DNA of 38,914 nt from contig JACOUB010000055.1 of assembly GCA_016178015.1 (NCBI GenBank), forward strand, positions 1 through 38,914, given 5' to 3'. The notes beneath the pieces were generated by a model, which was given only the letters and a program-made list of their open reading frames with translations, had not been told where the DNA came from and made no database searches. Numbering within the stretch: the stretch's first letter is position 1; each line of letters opens with the position of its first letter. Origin of the DNA: Methylocystis sp. (GTDB taxonomy: Bacteria; Pseudomonadota; Alphaproteobacteria; Rhizobiales; Beijerinckiaceae). The translations under genes were made by a program, and so were the position numbers. Below are positions 26,838 to 35,420 of this stretch, piece after piece.

Positions 26838-27602
26838 CTATTCGAAAGCGGCGGCGAGCCGCGTCAGGGTCGGCCGATCGGTGAAATCGACGCGCAGCGG
26901 CGTCACCGAAATCTTGTTCTGCTCCAGGGCCTCGAGGTCGGTGCCGTGCCCGGCGGTGAAATTGCCACGTTGGAACGAGATCCAATAATAGGGAATCCCG
27001 CGCCCGTCCTTGCGCGCGTCGATGTGCATGAGGTCGTTGCTGCGCCGCCCCTGCACGGTGAGAGCCACGCCCCTCACCTCGCCGGGCGGGCAATCGGGGA
27101 AGTTGACGTTCATCAGCACATTGGGCGGAATGCCCGCCTCGACCAGTTTCTTCACCGTCGCCGCCGCGTGGGTCTCGGCGCAGCTCCAATGGATTTTGGC
27201 GCGGCCGACAAAGAAGTCGTAGACCTGCGACAAGGCGATCGACGGGATGCCCAGAATCGCGCCTTCCATGGCGCCGGCGATGGTGCCGGAATAGCTCACG
27301 TCCTCGGCGACGTTCTGGCCGCTGTTGACGCCCGACAGCACCAGATCGGGCGGACGATCGGCGAGAATCTTGCGCACCCCCATGATGACGCAGTCGGTCG
27401 GCGTGCCCTTCAAGGCGTAATGACGCGGCGAAATCTCGCGCAGGCGCAGCGGATCGTTGAGCGACAGCGAATGCGAAACGCCCGATTGCTCGCTCTCCGG
27501 CGCGATGACGAAAACATCGTCGCTGAGCGTCCTGGCGATGCGCTCGGCGAGAGCGAGGCCGGGAGCGTGAACGCCGTCGTCATTGGTGATGAGAATGCGC
27601 AT
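26838..27602 (-). CDS. surE: 5'-nucleotidase/exopolyphosphatase SurE
   Basis: Metal-dependent survival-protein phosphatase acting on nucleoside monophosphates (and short polyphosphate). 254 residues with the family start MRILITNDDGVHAPGL (metal-binding D8/D9), APESEQSGVSHSLS, GTPTDCVIMG, SGVNSGQNVAEDVSYSGTIA and AMEGAILGIPSIALS, all expected. The ATG has no close ribosome-binding site. First gene of surE-pcm-nlpD. Its upstream neighbour in most Hyphomicrobiales, serS, is missing; a repeat element and a foreign-looking gene occupy the place. Confidence 0.97.
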   Translation of the reverse strand: MRILITNDDGVHAPGLALAERIARTLSDDVFVIAPESEQSGVSHSLSLNDPLRLREISPRHYALKGTPTDCVIMGVRKILADRPPDLVLSGVNSGQNVAEDVSYSGTIAGAMEGAILGIPSIALSQVYDFFVGRAKIHWSCAETHAAATVKKLVEAGIPPNVLMNVNFPDCPPGEVRGVALTVQGRRSNDLMHIDARKDGRGIPYYWISFQRGNFTAGHGTDLEALEQNKISVTPLRVDFTDRPTLTRLAAAFE

Positions 27603-27690
27603 GTGGCCGCTTTATGCACCTTTTTCCCGCCGCTTTCGATAGGGCGCACCCTGTCGAAAGCTCTCGGAACGTGGGGCGCGGCGCCGGCCG

Positions 27691-27950
27691 CCTCCTCTCC
27701 CCGCTTGCGGGGAGAGGTAAGGTGAGGGGCCTGGGGGATTTGCGACGAGGGCGCCATATGCGGCTTGCGAGACCCATTCGAGCGATGGGGAAATGACGCG
27801 CGATGCCCTGCACACGTCATTTCTCGAAGCGAGAGGCCATCGCGCCATCCGATTCGCCAATGCGGCCGCGCTTCGGGGCGATGGTTGAGGCCGTGGGAAC
27901 TCACCCGAGCCCCTCACCTCACCTCTCCCCGCGAGCGGGGAGAGGAGGCG
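27691..27950. repeat. mosaic element with inverted ends, upstream of surE
   Basis: The 517-base gap 27603-28119 holds no convincing gene. Its core is a pair of inverted modules: CCTCCTCTCCCCGCTTGCGG at 27691 continuing to GGTGAGGGGC, and the reverse complement at 27908-27950. The 178 bases between them match nothing else here and contain no good reading frame. It belongs to the same general class as 9914-10103 with a different consensus. The surE promoter must lie at its left end or before 27691. The remaining 170 bases (27951-28119) show nothing I recognise. Confidence 0.7.
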
Positions 27951-28119
27951 TTAGGCGCCGCGCCTCTTGCTCTTCCCAGAGCGCGGATGTGTAGTCTCGG
28001 CAGTAGCGGGCGAAGTCGTCGATGTCGTCTTGGGCGCTGTCAGAGATGAGTAAGAAGCGGAGAAGGCGCGGTTGTGAGGAGAAATTGCGACTGGTGGTTT
28101 GCAATCGCACTTCGTATGG

Positions 28120-28593
28120 TTACTTCCATTTCCGTGCTAGCTTAACAAATTCGCAGTAAGTTATAGAGCAGTAGTGTTCTTTTTGTAAGATAATTATAAA
28201 ATTTTCTAGCTTATTGAAATATTCTATTACTATGTTTACAAAAAAGTTGCGGCACATTTGTTCATCTAGAATTTTTTCGCATATTCCGCATGCCATAAGT
28301 TCTAGTATGTTCAAATATGCTCTTATGCTTTCGTATTCTTTTGGTGACGCCGATTTAAAATTTTCTTTGTCTGCGGCGTTTTCAAAGGCGGTGACGCCGG
28401 CTGCAAAATTATTCCAAAGTTCCAGCATTACGCTATCGGTTTCTGTCCTTATGAAAAAGTCGAGCGTTGCACGTTTGCGCGCCAGATCACGCTGAGTGCG
28501 GATGGCGCCATATGCAACTAACGCCGATATCGCAATAACAATAGGCGAAAGGCCCGGTCCATAGCTCTTAAGCCCATCAAGAATTTGTATCAT
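28120..28593 (-). CDS. AT-rich membrane-anchored protein, possibly DUF4760-like
   Basis: 157 residues with one N-terminal membrane segment (LSPIVIAISALVAYGAI) followed by a charged stretch (RTQRDLARKRATLDFFIRT) and a helical cytoplasmic domain (LNILELMACGICEKILDEQM, NIVIEYFNKLENFII). This layout resembles the DUF4760 family of phage- and defence-associated small membrane proteins, but I cannot confirm the family. Its base composition is very unlike its surroundings: 16 of 60 G/C in the block at 28201. Lone gene between surE and cpoB, on a likely recombination site. No strong ribosome-binding site. Function unknown. Confidence 0.7.
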   Translation of the reverse strand: MIQILDGLKSYGPGLSPIVIAISALVAYGAIRTQRDLARKRATLDFFIRTETDSVMLELWNNFAAGVTAFENAADKENFKSASPKEYESIRAYLNILELMACGICEKILDEQMCRNFFVNIVIEYFNKLENFIIILQKEHYCSITYCEFVKLARKWK

Positions 28594-28710
28594 TTGGAAA
28601 TATCCCGAGTCGATTGGACGTGTCGCTCGAAGCGCCGAAGCAACTGAACGCCTCGAAAACTACTCCCTTCCGCGTGGCGGGCCAATCGGAACTTGCGCCG
28701 ATATGGCGCC

Positions 28711-28735
28711 GCCCCCACACGGGCCGTGTGGGGGC
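28711..28735. repeat. perfect 25-bp palindrome in the gap before cpoB
   Basis: Two 12-bp arms, GCCCCCACACGG and CCGTGTGGGGGC, around one G. No T-run follows, so it is not a standard terminator. The gap 28594-29044 also contains a second small hairpin at 28894-28910 (GCGAGCT / AGCTCGC) similar to the REP core, and a 62-residue frame at 28804-28992 that I judge not to be real. The cpoB promoter is presumably in the last hundred bases. Confidence 0.6.
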
Positions 28736-29044
28736 TGCCTTCCCGCTTCCATCCGTCGGCCCAACGGCCCATATTCGGCCCATGGCCAAGCCCCGAACAA
28801 GACCATGCGTCCCGCCCGCGCCAAAGCCTCCAAGCCCGAGGTCGCGCCGCTGGCGCCGCATTGCGCGGCTTTGCTCGATCCGGCGTTGATCGAGCGAGCT
28901 TTAAGCTCGCGCCGCCGCAAGCGGTCGCGAAACGCGATCCGCCGCCCAACTTTGGCCGAACGCGCTGCTATGATATGGCGTCATCAGTGAAAGGCGCCGC
29001 GCGCCGCCGACGCCAACCGCCGCTTCCGCAACAGACGATTCGCC

Positions 29045-30157
29045 ATGATCTCGCGCCTGACCTTCGCTTCGCCGCTGCTCGTTCTTCTTTTCGCCGGCGC
29101 GCCGCTCTCAGTCTGCGCGCAAGACGCAGCGCTCGCGTCGCGCGTTCGGCGGCTCGAGCAGGATCTCGGCCGCGCCGGACAGCGCCTCGACATGGCGCAG
29201 CTCTATAACCGTCCGCCCGTTGACCTCGACGATGAAGGCGCCGGCCCCGGCCGCGACCCCTCCTCTCCCTCGGTGCGGCTCGACAAGCTCGAAAGCCAGA
29301 TGCGTTCGCTCAACGGGCGGATCGAGGAACTCCAGCACGACATCAGCCGCCTGGACGAGCAGCTGCGCGCGTCGCGGGACGTCTCGCTTGCGCCGGAGCG
29401 CGGCGGCGCGACGCTTCCGCCCAGCAGCGCCGCGTCGACTTTGACGGCGCCGGCGACCCGGCCAGGCGCGAGCCTGGGGCGCGGCGACGCCTTCGACCCC
29501 AGCCGCGACCCCAGCGCAGCCGGCGCACCGCGTCCGTTGGGCGCGACCGCGCCGAGCGCCCCGCTCGCCAATCCTCAGAGGCAGCCGGGCGTCGCGGGCT
29601 CCTCCGGGGCGCCTGCCGCCGCGCCGTTGCGCGAATCCGGCGCGCCGCTCGATCTGACTCACGGGCGTCCGGGACAAGACCCGTTTGCGCCGGCGCCCGC
29701 CCCGGCTGCCCCGACGCCCGCCCCCGCGCCAGGTCCGGCGGCCGCGCTCGGCGGGGCGCCGGCCGCCGCGCCGCCGCCGCCAACCAACGAATTCGATGCC
29801 GCCGTCGCCTCGTTGCGACAGCGGCAATATGAGGCCGCCGAAAAGGGCTTTTCCGGCTTCCTCGCCAAAAACCCCGCCAGCCGGCTCGTCCCGCAAGCGA
29901 CGTTCAATCTCGGCGAGAGCTTTTTCCTGCGCGGGCGCCATCGCGAGGCGGCGGAAAAATACCTCGAGATCTCCACCAAATACGCCTCCTCGGCGCAGGC
30001 GCCGGAGGCGATGCTGCGACTCGGTCAGTCGCTGAAGGCCATCGGCGCCAAGGAACAGGCCTGCGCCTCCTTCAGCGAGATCCCGATCAAATATCCAAAC
30101 GCTTCCGCGCTGATAAAAGACGCGGCGCAGCGCGAGGCCAAAAAAGACGAATGCTGA
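29045..30157 (+). CDS. cpoB: cell-division coordinator CpoB (YbgF)
   Basis: Periplasmic TPR protein linked to Tol-Pal that coordinates peptidoglycan synthesis and outer-membrane constriction. 370 residues: signal peptide (SRLTFASPLLVLLFAGAPLS, cleaved near VCA-QD), a trimerizing coiled coil (about 30-115), a long Pro/Ala-rich linker (130-255) and C-terminal TPR repeats (255-370) with FDAAVASLRQRQYEAAEKGF and FNLGESFFLRGRHREAAEKY. The linker is longer than in E. coli, as usual for alphaproteobacteria. tolQRAB-pal, which normally precede it, are absent here. tilS and ftsH follow on the same strand in the customary order. Confidence 0.93.
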   Translation: MISRLTFASPLLVLLFAGAPLSVCAQDAALASRVRRLEQDLGRAGQRLDMAQLYNRPPVDLDDEGAGPGRDPSSPSVRLDKLESQMRSLNGRIEELQHDISRLDEQLRASRDVSLAPERGGATLPPSSAASTLTAPATRPGASLGRGDAFDPSRDPSAAGAPRPLGATAPSAPLANPQRQPGVAGSSGAPAAAPLRESGAPLDLTHGRPGQDPFAPAPAPAAPTPAPAPGPAAALGGAPAAAPPPPTNEFDAAVASLRQRQYEAAEKGFSGFLAKNPASRLVPQATFNLGESFFLRGRHREAAEKYLEISTKYASSAQAPEAMLRLGQSLKAIGAKEQACASFSEIPIKYPNASALIKDAAQREAKKDEC

Positions 30158-30277
30158 GGGGTTTTCCTTGACGCTGGCCTGGCTATCCTGACGATATGGA
30201 CATCGAGCGACGCGTCGCAACAAACGCCTCTGCGAGTGAGGCGAAATCTAAGATGATCAATTCGGCTGGGCGCGAAT

Positions 30278-30408
30278 CCTTCTCCCGCTTGCGGGAGAAG
30301 GTGGCGCGCGAATGCGCGACGGATGAGGGCGACGCCGCCGCGCAAACCCATCGGCCCTCACCCGACCCGGCTTCGCCGGGCCACCCTCTCCCGCTTTGCG
30401 GGAGAGGG
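30278..30408. repeat. mosaic intergenic element supplying the tilS ribosome-binding site
   Basis: Direct half CCTTCTCCCGCTTGCGGGAG, hairpin GCGCGCGAATGCGCG, GGATGAGGGC, a 23-base spacer, and an inverted half ending in CCGGCTTCGCCGGG, then CCCTCTCCCGCTTTGCGGGA plus GAGGG, directly abutting the tilS ATG. Same family as 9914-10103 and 17856-17964. The final GGAGAGGG is the only Shine-Dalgarno for tilS. Confidence 0.75.
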
Positions 30409-31395
30409 ATGAACGCCCTCGATTGCGAAGCGCTGCTGGCGCCGCTGGCCAAGGCCCGAGCGCTGCTGCTGGCTGTTTCGGGCGGGCCGGATTCCGTCGC
30501 GCTCATGCTGCTGGCGGCGCGATGGTCGGGACGCAGCCGTCGCGCAATCGCCGTGGCGACGGTCGATCACGGGTTGCGGCCGGGCTCCGGCGACGAGGCG
30601 CGACGCGTCGGGGAATGGGCGACGGCGCTCGGCTTCACCCATCATCTGCTGACCTTTGCAGGCGACAAGCCTGTGACCCGCATCCAGGAACGCGCCCGCG
30701 CGGCGCGCTACGCGCTGCTGACGCAATGCGCGCTCGAGATCGGCGCCGAGGCGATCGTAACGGCGCATCACGCCGACGATCAGGCGGAAACCATCCTGTT
30801 TCGGCTGACGCGCGGCAGCGGCGTCGCCGGTCTTGCCGGCATGGCGGCGAGCTCGAAGCTGGGCGAACGCCTATTGTTGCGCCCCCTGCTGGGCTTACGC
30901 AAACAACAGCTCGAAGCGTATTGCATTGCGGCGGGACATCCCTTCCTGCGCGACCCTTCCAACGAAAACCCCGCCTTCGCCCGCACGCGGTTGCGCAAAT
31001 TGCGAGGTCTTCTGGAGACGCAAGGCCTCGACGCGGCGGCCCTGGCCCGGCTTGGCGAACGCGCCGCCCGCGCCGAGCTTGCCCTCGCCTGGAGCGCGGC
31101 GAGCATCGCCGACGCCCTGCCGGCCTTGCGCGCCCTCGACGAATTCAGCGTCGCCGCGCGCGCCCTGCGCGAGATGCCGCGCGATATTTTGCAGCGCATC
31201 CTCGCCGCCGAGATCGCCCGCCTGTCCGGCGCGTCGCCGCGGCTCGAACGGCTGGAACGCGCCGCAGCTAAGCTTGCCGAGGCGCTCGCCGCAGGAACCA
31301 ACGCCAAACTTACGATCGGCGGAACTGCGGTCGCGGTGAGCAAGGATGCGTTGACCATGCGGCGCGAGACGCCGCGCCGCAACACGACCGCTTAA
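30409..31395 (+). CDS. tilS: tRNA(Ile)-lysidine synthase
   Basis: ATP-dependent enzyme that converts C34 of tRNA-Ile(CAU) to lysidine; essential for reading AUA. 328 residues from ATG 30409. The N-terminal PP-loop motif LLLAVSGGPDSVALM (SGGPDS at 24-29), VDHGLRPGS, the Gln-Glu-Arg-Ala-Arg tract and TAHHADDQAETILFRLTRGSG are all present. The C-terminal region is shorter than in E. coli, as in most alphaproteobacteria. I start at 30409 because the preceding frame back to 30196 is repeat-encoded. ftsH follows after about 250 bases. Confidence 0.96.
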   Translation: MNALDCEALLAPLAKARALLLAVSGGPDSVALMLLAARWSGRSRRAIAVATVDHGLRPGSGDEARRVGEWATALGFTHHLLTFAGDKPVTRIQERARAARYALLTQCALEIGAEAIVTAHHADDQAETILFRLTRGSGVAGLAGMAASSKLGERLLLRPLLGLRKQQLEAYCIAAGHPFLRDPSNENPAFARTRLRKLRGLLETQGLDAAALARLGERAARAELALAWSAASIADALPALRALDEFSVAARALREMPRDILQRILAAEIARLSGASPRLERLERAAAKLAEALAAGTNAKLTIGGTAVAVSKDALTMRRETPRRNTTA

Positions 31396-31646
31396 AGCTC
31401 GCGTCAGAAGTTTTATTGCGTGGCGTTTTCTGGTGACATTTTCGCGGCGCGCGCCAACCTCGCCGCGCTCGAAAACGGCCGAGAACCAGCAAAAAACCAC
31501 GATTTTTCAAAGACGGCCGAGCGAATGGGCCGGCCAGGCCGCGCAAAGCGCACTTGGCAACCAGCGCAGCGAGGCATAGATTACAAGAAAATGGAACTCT
31601 TCCAGGGATGGTCCCGCAGCAGAGAGTTTCCTGACGTAGGCGCCAC

Positions 31647-33566
31647 ATGAACGCAAACTTCCGGAACATCGCCTTGTGGGCCATCATCGGCTTGCTGGTG
31701 GTGGCGCTGGTGATGCTGTTTCAACAGCCGGGCCAGCGCACCCAGATCCGGGACATCACGTTCAGCGAGCTGCTCACGCAGATCGACCAGGGCCGCATTC
31801 ATGACGTGACCATCGCCGGCAATGAAATCAGCGGCCACTTCTCCGACAACCGGCCGTTCTCGACCTATACGCCGAATGATCCGACGCTGGTGCAAAAGCT
31901 CACCAGCAAGAACGTCGCGATCAGCGCGCGTCCGCCGAACGACGGCAATTCCTGGCTGATGACCCTGCTCCTCAACGGCTTGCCGCTGATCGCCTTTCTG
32001 GGCGTGTGGATCTTCTTGTCCCGCCAGATGCAAGGCGGCGCCGGCAGAGCCATGGGGTTCGGCAAGTCCAAGGCGAAACTGCTCACGGAGACGCAAGGGC
32101 GCGTCACCTTCGAGGATGTCGCGGGCGTCGACGAAGCGAAGGAAGACCTTCAGGAAATCGTCGAGTTCCTGCGCGATCCGCAGAAGTACCAGCGCTTAGG
32201 GGGCCGCATCCCGCGCGGCGTGCTGCTCGTCGGCCCGCCCGGCACCGGCAAGACCTTGCTGGCGCGCGCCATCGCCGGCGAGGCCAATGTGCCGTTCTTC
32301 AGCATATCGGGCTCCGATTTCGTCGAAATGTTCGTCGGCGTCGGCGCTTCGCGCGTGCGCGACATGTTCGAGCAGGCGAAGAAGAACGCGCCGTGCATTA
32401 TCTTCGTCGACGAAATCGACGCCGTCGGCCGTCATCGCGGCGCCGGCCTTGGCGGCGGCAATGACGAGCGCGAGCAAACGCTGAACCAGCTGCTGGTCGA
32501 GATGGACGGTTTTGAGGCCAATGAGGGCATCATCCTCATCGCGGCGACCAACCGCCCCGACGTGCTCGACCCAGCGCTGATGCGGCCCGGCCGCTTCGAT
32601 CGGCAGATCCAGGTGCCGCTCCCCGATTTCATCGGTCGCGAGAAAATCTTGAAGGTGCACGCCCGCAAGGTGCCGCTGGCGCCGGACGTCGATCTCAAGG
32701 TGGCGGCGCGCGGCACGCCGGGCTTTTCCGGCGCCGATTTGATGAATCTCGTCAACGAGGCCGCCTTGCTGGCGGCGCGACGTAGCAAGCGGATCGTCAC
32801 GCGAGCCGAGTTCGAAGATGCGCGCGACAAGATCATGATGGGCGCGGAACGCCGCACGTTGGTGATGACCGAAGAAGAAAAGCGGCTGACCGCCTATCAC
32901 GAGGGCGGACACGCGCTGGTGCAACTCAACATGCCGGGCTCCATTCCCATCCACAAGGCGACGATCATCCCGCGCGGACGCGCGCTGGGCATGGTGCAGG
33001 GACTGCCTGAACGCGACCAGATCTCCCAGACCTACGAGCAATTGGTGGCGATGCTGGCGCTCGCCATGGGCGGCCGCGTCGCGGAAGAGCTCGTCTTCGG
33101 CCACGACAAGGTGACGTCGGGCGCGGCGAGCGACATCCAGCAATCCACGCGCATCGCGCGGGCGATGGTCACCCAGCTCGGCTTCTCCGATAAGCTCGGC
33201 ACCGTGGCTTACGGGGAGAACCAGCAGGAAGTGTTCCTCGGCTATTCGATGGGCCGTCAGCAGACCTTGTCAGAGGCGACGCAACAGTTGATCGACGCGG
33301 AAGTGCGCCGCCTCGTTCAGGAAGGCTACGCCGCCGCCAGGCGCATCCTGACCGAGAAGCGGGGCGATCTCGACATCTTGGCCAACGGCTTGCTCGAATA
33401 CGAAACGCTGACCGGCGAGGAGCTGATCGGCCTGTTGCAAGGCAAGACCCCGGTGCGCGAGGAGGCGCCGCTCCCGTCGCAACCGCCGCGGGCGTCGCCG
33501 GTGCCCTCGACGGGCCGCAGCCGGCCCACGCACGACGCGGGCGGGCTCGAGCCGCACCCAGTGTGA
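31647..33566 (+). CDS. ftsH: ATP-dependent zinc metalloprotease FtsH
   Basis: Membrane AAA+ protease that degrades misfolded membrane proteins and regulators. 639 residues: membrane segments at about 7-25 and 103-126 around a small periplasmic domain, Walker A GPPGTGKT (196-203), Walker [12 protein letters not shown], second region of homology [19 protein letters not shown], and the zinc motif HEGGH at 418-422 (the usual HEAGH with Ala to Gly), with the third ligand Asp further on. The C-terminal tail after residue 605 is Pro/Arg-rich and variable. 250 bases (31396-31646) separate it from tilS, so it probably has its own promoter. A strong intrinsic terminator follows. Confidence 0.98.
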   Translation: MNANFRNIALWAIIGLLVVALVMLFQQPGQRTQIRDITFSELLTQIDQGRIHDVTIAGNEISGHFSDNRPFSTYTPNDPTLVQKLTSKNVAISARPPNDGNSWLMTLLLNGLPLIAFLGVWIFLSRQMQGGAGRAMGFGKSKAKLLTETQGRVTFEDVAGVDEAKEDLQEIVEFLRDPQKYQRLGGRIPRGVLLVGPPGTGKTLLARAIAGEANVPFFSISGSDFVEMFVGVGASRVRDMFEQAKKNAPCIIFVDEIDAVGRHRGAGLGGGNDEREQTLNQLLVEMDGFEANEGIILIAATNRPDVLDPALMRPGRFDRQIQVPLPDFIGREKILKVHARKVPLAPDVDLKVAARGTPGFSGADLMNLVNEAALLAARRSKRIVTRAEFEDARDKIMMGAERRTLVMTEEEKRLTAYHEGGHALVQLNMPGSIPIHKATIIPRGRALGMVQGLPERDQISQTYEQLVAMLALAMGGRVAEELVFGHDKVTSGAASDIQQSTRIARAMVTQLGFSDKLGTVAYGENQQEVFLGYSMGRQQTLSEATQQLIDAEVRRLVQEGYAAARRILTEKRGDLDILANGLLEYETLTGEELIGLLQGKTPVREEAPLPSQPPRASPVPSTGRSRPTHDAGGLEPHPV

Positions 33567-33587
33567 GCGCAAGCTTCTCGAAACGAC

Positions 33588-33617
33588 AAAGCCCGGCGCA
33601 ACGCCGGGCTTTTTTTT
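33588..33617 (+). terminator. intrinsic terminator of ftsH
   Basis: AAAGCCCGGCG and its complement CGCCGGGC form a perfect GC-rich stem with a CAA loop, followed by eight T. It lies 21 bases after the ftsH stop. Textbook rho-independent terminator. Confidence 0.93.
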
Positions 33618-33678
33618 GCGGACGGCGCTGAACCGCTCCAATCTCGGTTTGACGCCAGCGGCCCTGGGAATTGACGCC

Positions 33679-33772
33679 GTCATTACGAGGAGCGTCAGCT
33701 CCGAAGCAATCCAGCCCTCGGGGCAAGCCCGAGGGTCGCCTCGCTGCCCTGGCTCGCTTCGCTCGCAATGAC
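33679..33772. repeat. 94-bp repeat with terminal inverted repeats
   Basis: Ends GTCATTACGAG and CTCGCAATGAC are inverted repeats (10 of 11 matching). Inside are GAAGCAATCCAG and a perfect 8-bp hairpin CCCTCGGG / CCCGAGGG at 33715-33735. This is the widespread alphaproteobacterial GTCATTGCGAG...GCAATGAC repeat class. It lies in the 333-base gap 33567-33899 between ftsH and the Crp/Fnr gene, with only one other item, the ftsH terminator. The remaining part (33773-33899) is more AT-rich and probably holds the Crp/Fnr promoter. Confidence 0.7.
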
Positions 33773-33899
33773 AGCGATGCGTTCCGCGCTGCTCATGGAG
33801 TCATATTTAAAGGCCGCTGGTCTGATGAGCGCTGCGCTCGACGGAATGTAAATTCCTTGCCAATATGACCAAATAGGCGGCTTTGGGGAGCTCTTGTCC

Positions 33900-34589
33900 T
33901 TGACGGCGTTCGAACGCATTCCTTTTTTCCAGGGTCTTGAGCCGCTCGAGGCCGAGAGCTTTGCCCGCCATTGCGCATGGAAGCGCGTTGACGAACGAGC
34001 GCTCGTTCTCGATTTCGATGACGTTTCGACCGACGTCTATTTCATCGTTTCCGGCGAGGTGCGGGTTCTCGTGCGCACGGCGGCCGGCCGCGAAATGATC
34101 CTCGGAGAACTCGGGGCAGGCTGTTTCTTCGGGGAAATGGCGGCGATTGACGGCATCAAGCGCTCGGCCAACGTCACGGCGCTGACAAACGCTGAATTGT
34201 GCATCGTGCCGGCCTCGATTTTTAAGAACATCGTCTTGTCAAAGCCCGCCATTTGCGAACGGCTGTTGCAGATTCTCACCCGCCGCATAAGAGAGTTGAA
34301 CGGGCGTCTGTTCGAGCGCTCGGTTCTCGATTTGCGTCATCGTCTCTATGCCGAGCTCCTGCGTTTGGCCAAGCCGCGGAAGGGTTTTGTCGGGCAGTCC
34401 ATCGTCTCGCCGCCGCCTCTCCAGCATGACCTCGCAGCGCGCATCGGCTGTCGCCGCGAGCAGGTCAGTCGCGAGATTCAATCGATGATCCACGCAGGCC
34501 TTGCCGAAAAGATACGCGGCGGGTTGGCGATCTTGCAACCTTCGCTGCTCGAAAAGCGCGTTTTGCATAACCTCGATCAAGCAGGCTGA
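33900..34589 (+). CDS. Crp/Fnr-family transcription regulator
   Basis: One-component regulator with a cyclic-nucleotide-type sensor domain and a DNA-binding C terminus. The N-terminal cNMP fold shows GEVRVLVRTAAGREMILGEL and the phosphate-binding-cassette-like GCFFGEMAAIDGIKRSANV, with the FGE and RS residues that bind cAMP phosphate in CRP; so a ligand is plausible. The C-terminal helix-turn-helix is in LQHDLAARIGCRREQVSREI. No Cys cluster of FNR type. The start is a TTG: 33900 has GGGGAG nine bases upstream (an alternative TTG is at 33894). 229 residues. It precedes the FecR-CHASE2 cluster by 177 bases in the same direction; a shared pathway is inference. Confidence 0.88.
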   Translation: MTAFERIPFFQGLEPLEAESFARHCAWKRVDERALVLDFDDVSTDVYFIVSGEVRVLVRTAAGREMILGELGAGCFFGEMAAIDGIKRSANVTALTNAELCIVPASIFKNIVLSKPAICERLLQILTRRIRELNGRLFERSVLDLRHRLYAELLRLAKPRKGFVGQSIVSPPPLQHDLAARIGCRREQVSREIQSMIHAGLAEKIRGGLAILQPSLLEKRVLHNLDQAG

Positions 34590-34766
34590 GCCGGGCGTCA
34601 ACGATCGGTTGGCGCAATTGGCGCGATCACGCCGGTCGCGCTTCTTTGGTCGCGCCGTGCGCCAGCGCACAAACACCTCCCTTGCAAGGAACTAGCGTAG
34701 CGAGACTCGCGGACGCCGCGCGCGCCGATTTTTGCTCCGAGCCATCGCCACAAAGGGGGGGCGCCG

Positions 34767-35420
34767 ATGACGTCCGACCTGATTACCTTCACGCAGTGTG
34801 CCGCATTGTCCGACCTCGGCTCGGAGGAGCTCGTGCTGGGCGTGACCCCGTCCGCCCTGCATCGACTGCTTTACGCGAACTACGTGCTTCACCTTGAACA
34901 AGGCTGGGAGATCGTGCGCGACATGATCGTCGCCGATCTCCGTGCTTCACTGGAGTTCGGAGCGTTGCGGCGCGCCGCGGATTTGCTGATCGTGCTGCGC
35001 CGGTTGCTTGGCGAGCGGCTGAAGGCCAGCCGTCTGCAAGGAACGGCGAAAATCGTCTCGATTGCGTCTGTCCCCGGGGCCGCGGCGGGCGCCCGTTTTC
35101 GCGGGCGACGCACGGGGCGGATCGCGTCGGAGCTGGAGGGGGAGGAGACAATATCTTGCTTCTCTATTGCGCCCGATCCTCGCGCGCGTCTCGAGCGCCG
35201 CCGAGCTGACGGGGCGCCCCGAGACCTTCACCGGGTTAGACGGAGCGAAACTGTGCCTTATCGGCAACACTCGCGTAAATTGGCGTCTTTGGCGTCGGCC
35301 GCCGCCTTGCCTCTCCTCGGGAATCGGGGCAGCTTGCGCAGGATACTGCCAAGCTTGGCGCGACCGTCGCCCAATGCTGCGCCGCTTTTTCTTTTTCAGT
35401 TCGTCGCGAGGAACGAGGCA
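34767..35420 (+). CDS. ORF of unknown function, in frame with the barrel gene
   Basis: I do not recognise it. ATG 34767 has a strong GGGGGG-type ribosome-binding site, and the first 90 residues are convincingly protein-like and helical (YANYVLHLEQGWEIVRDMIV, ADLRASLEFGALRRAADLLI). After about residue 130 the sequence becomes Arg/Pro-rich and looks non-coding. No stop codon occurs before ATG 35421, so the frame runs straight into the barrel protein. That ATG has its own ribosome-binding site and signal peptide, so I treat the two as separate; the end given is the last base before it, not a stop. A lost stop or a frameshift that ended the original protein is likely. Confidence 0.4.

Noticed and set aside
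28804-28992. 62-residue frame before cpoB
   Set aside because: Basic, overlaps a REP-like hairpin, no ribosome-binding site and no recognisable motif.
30196-30408. N-terminal extension of TilS
   Set aside because: Encoded by the repeat element and not conserved in the family.
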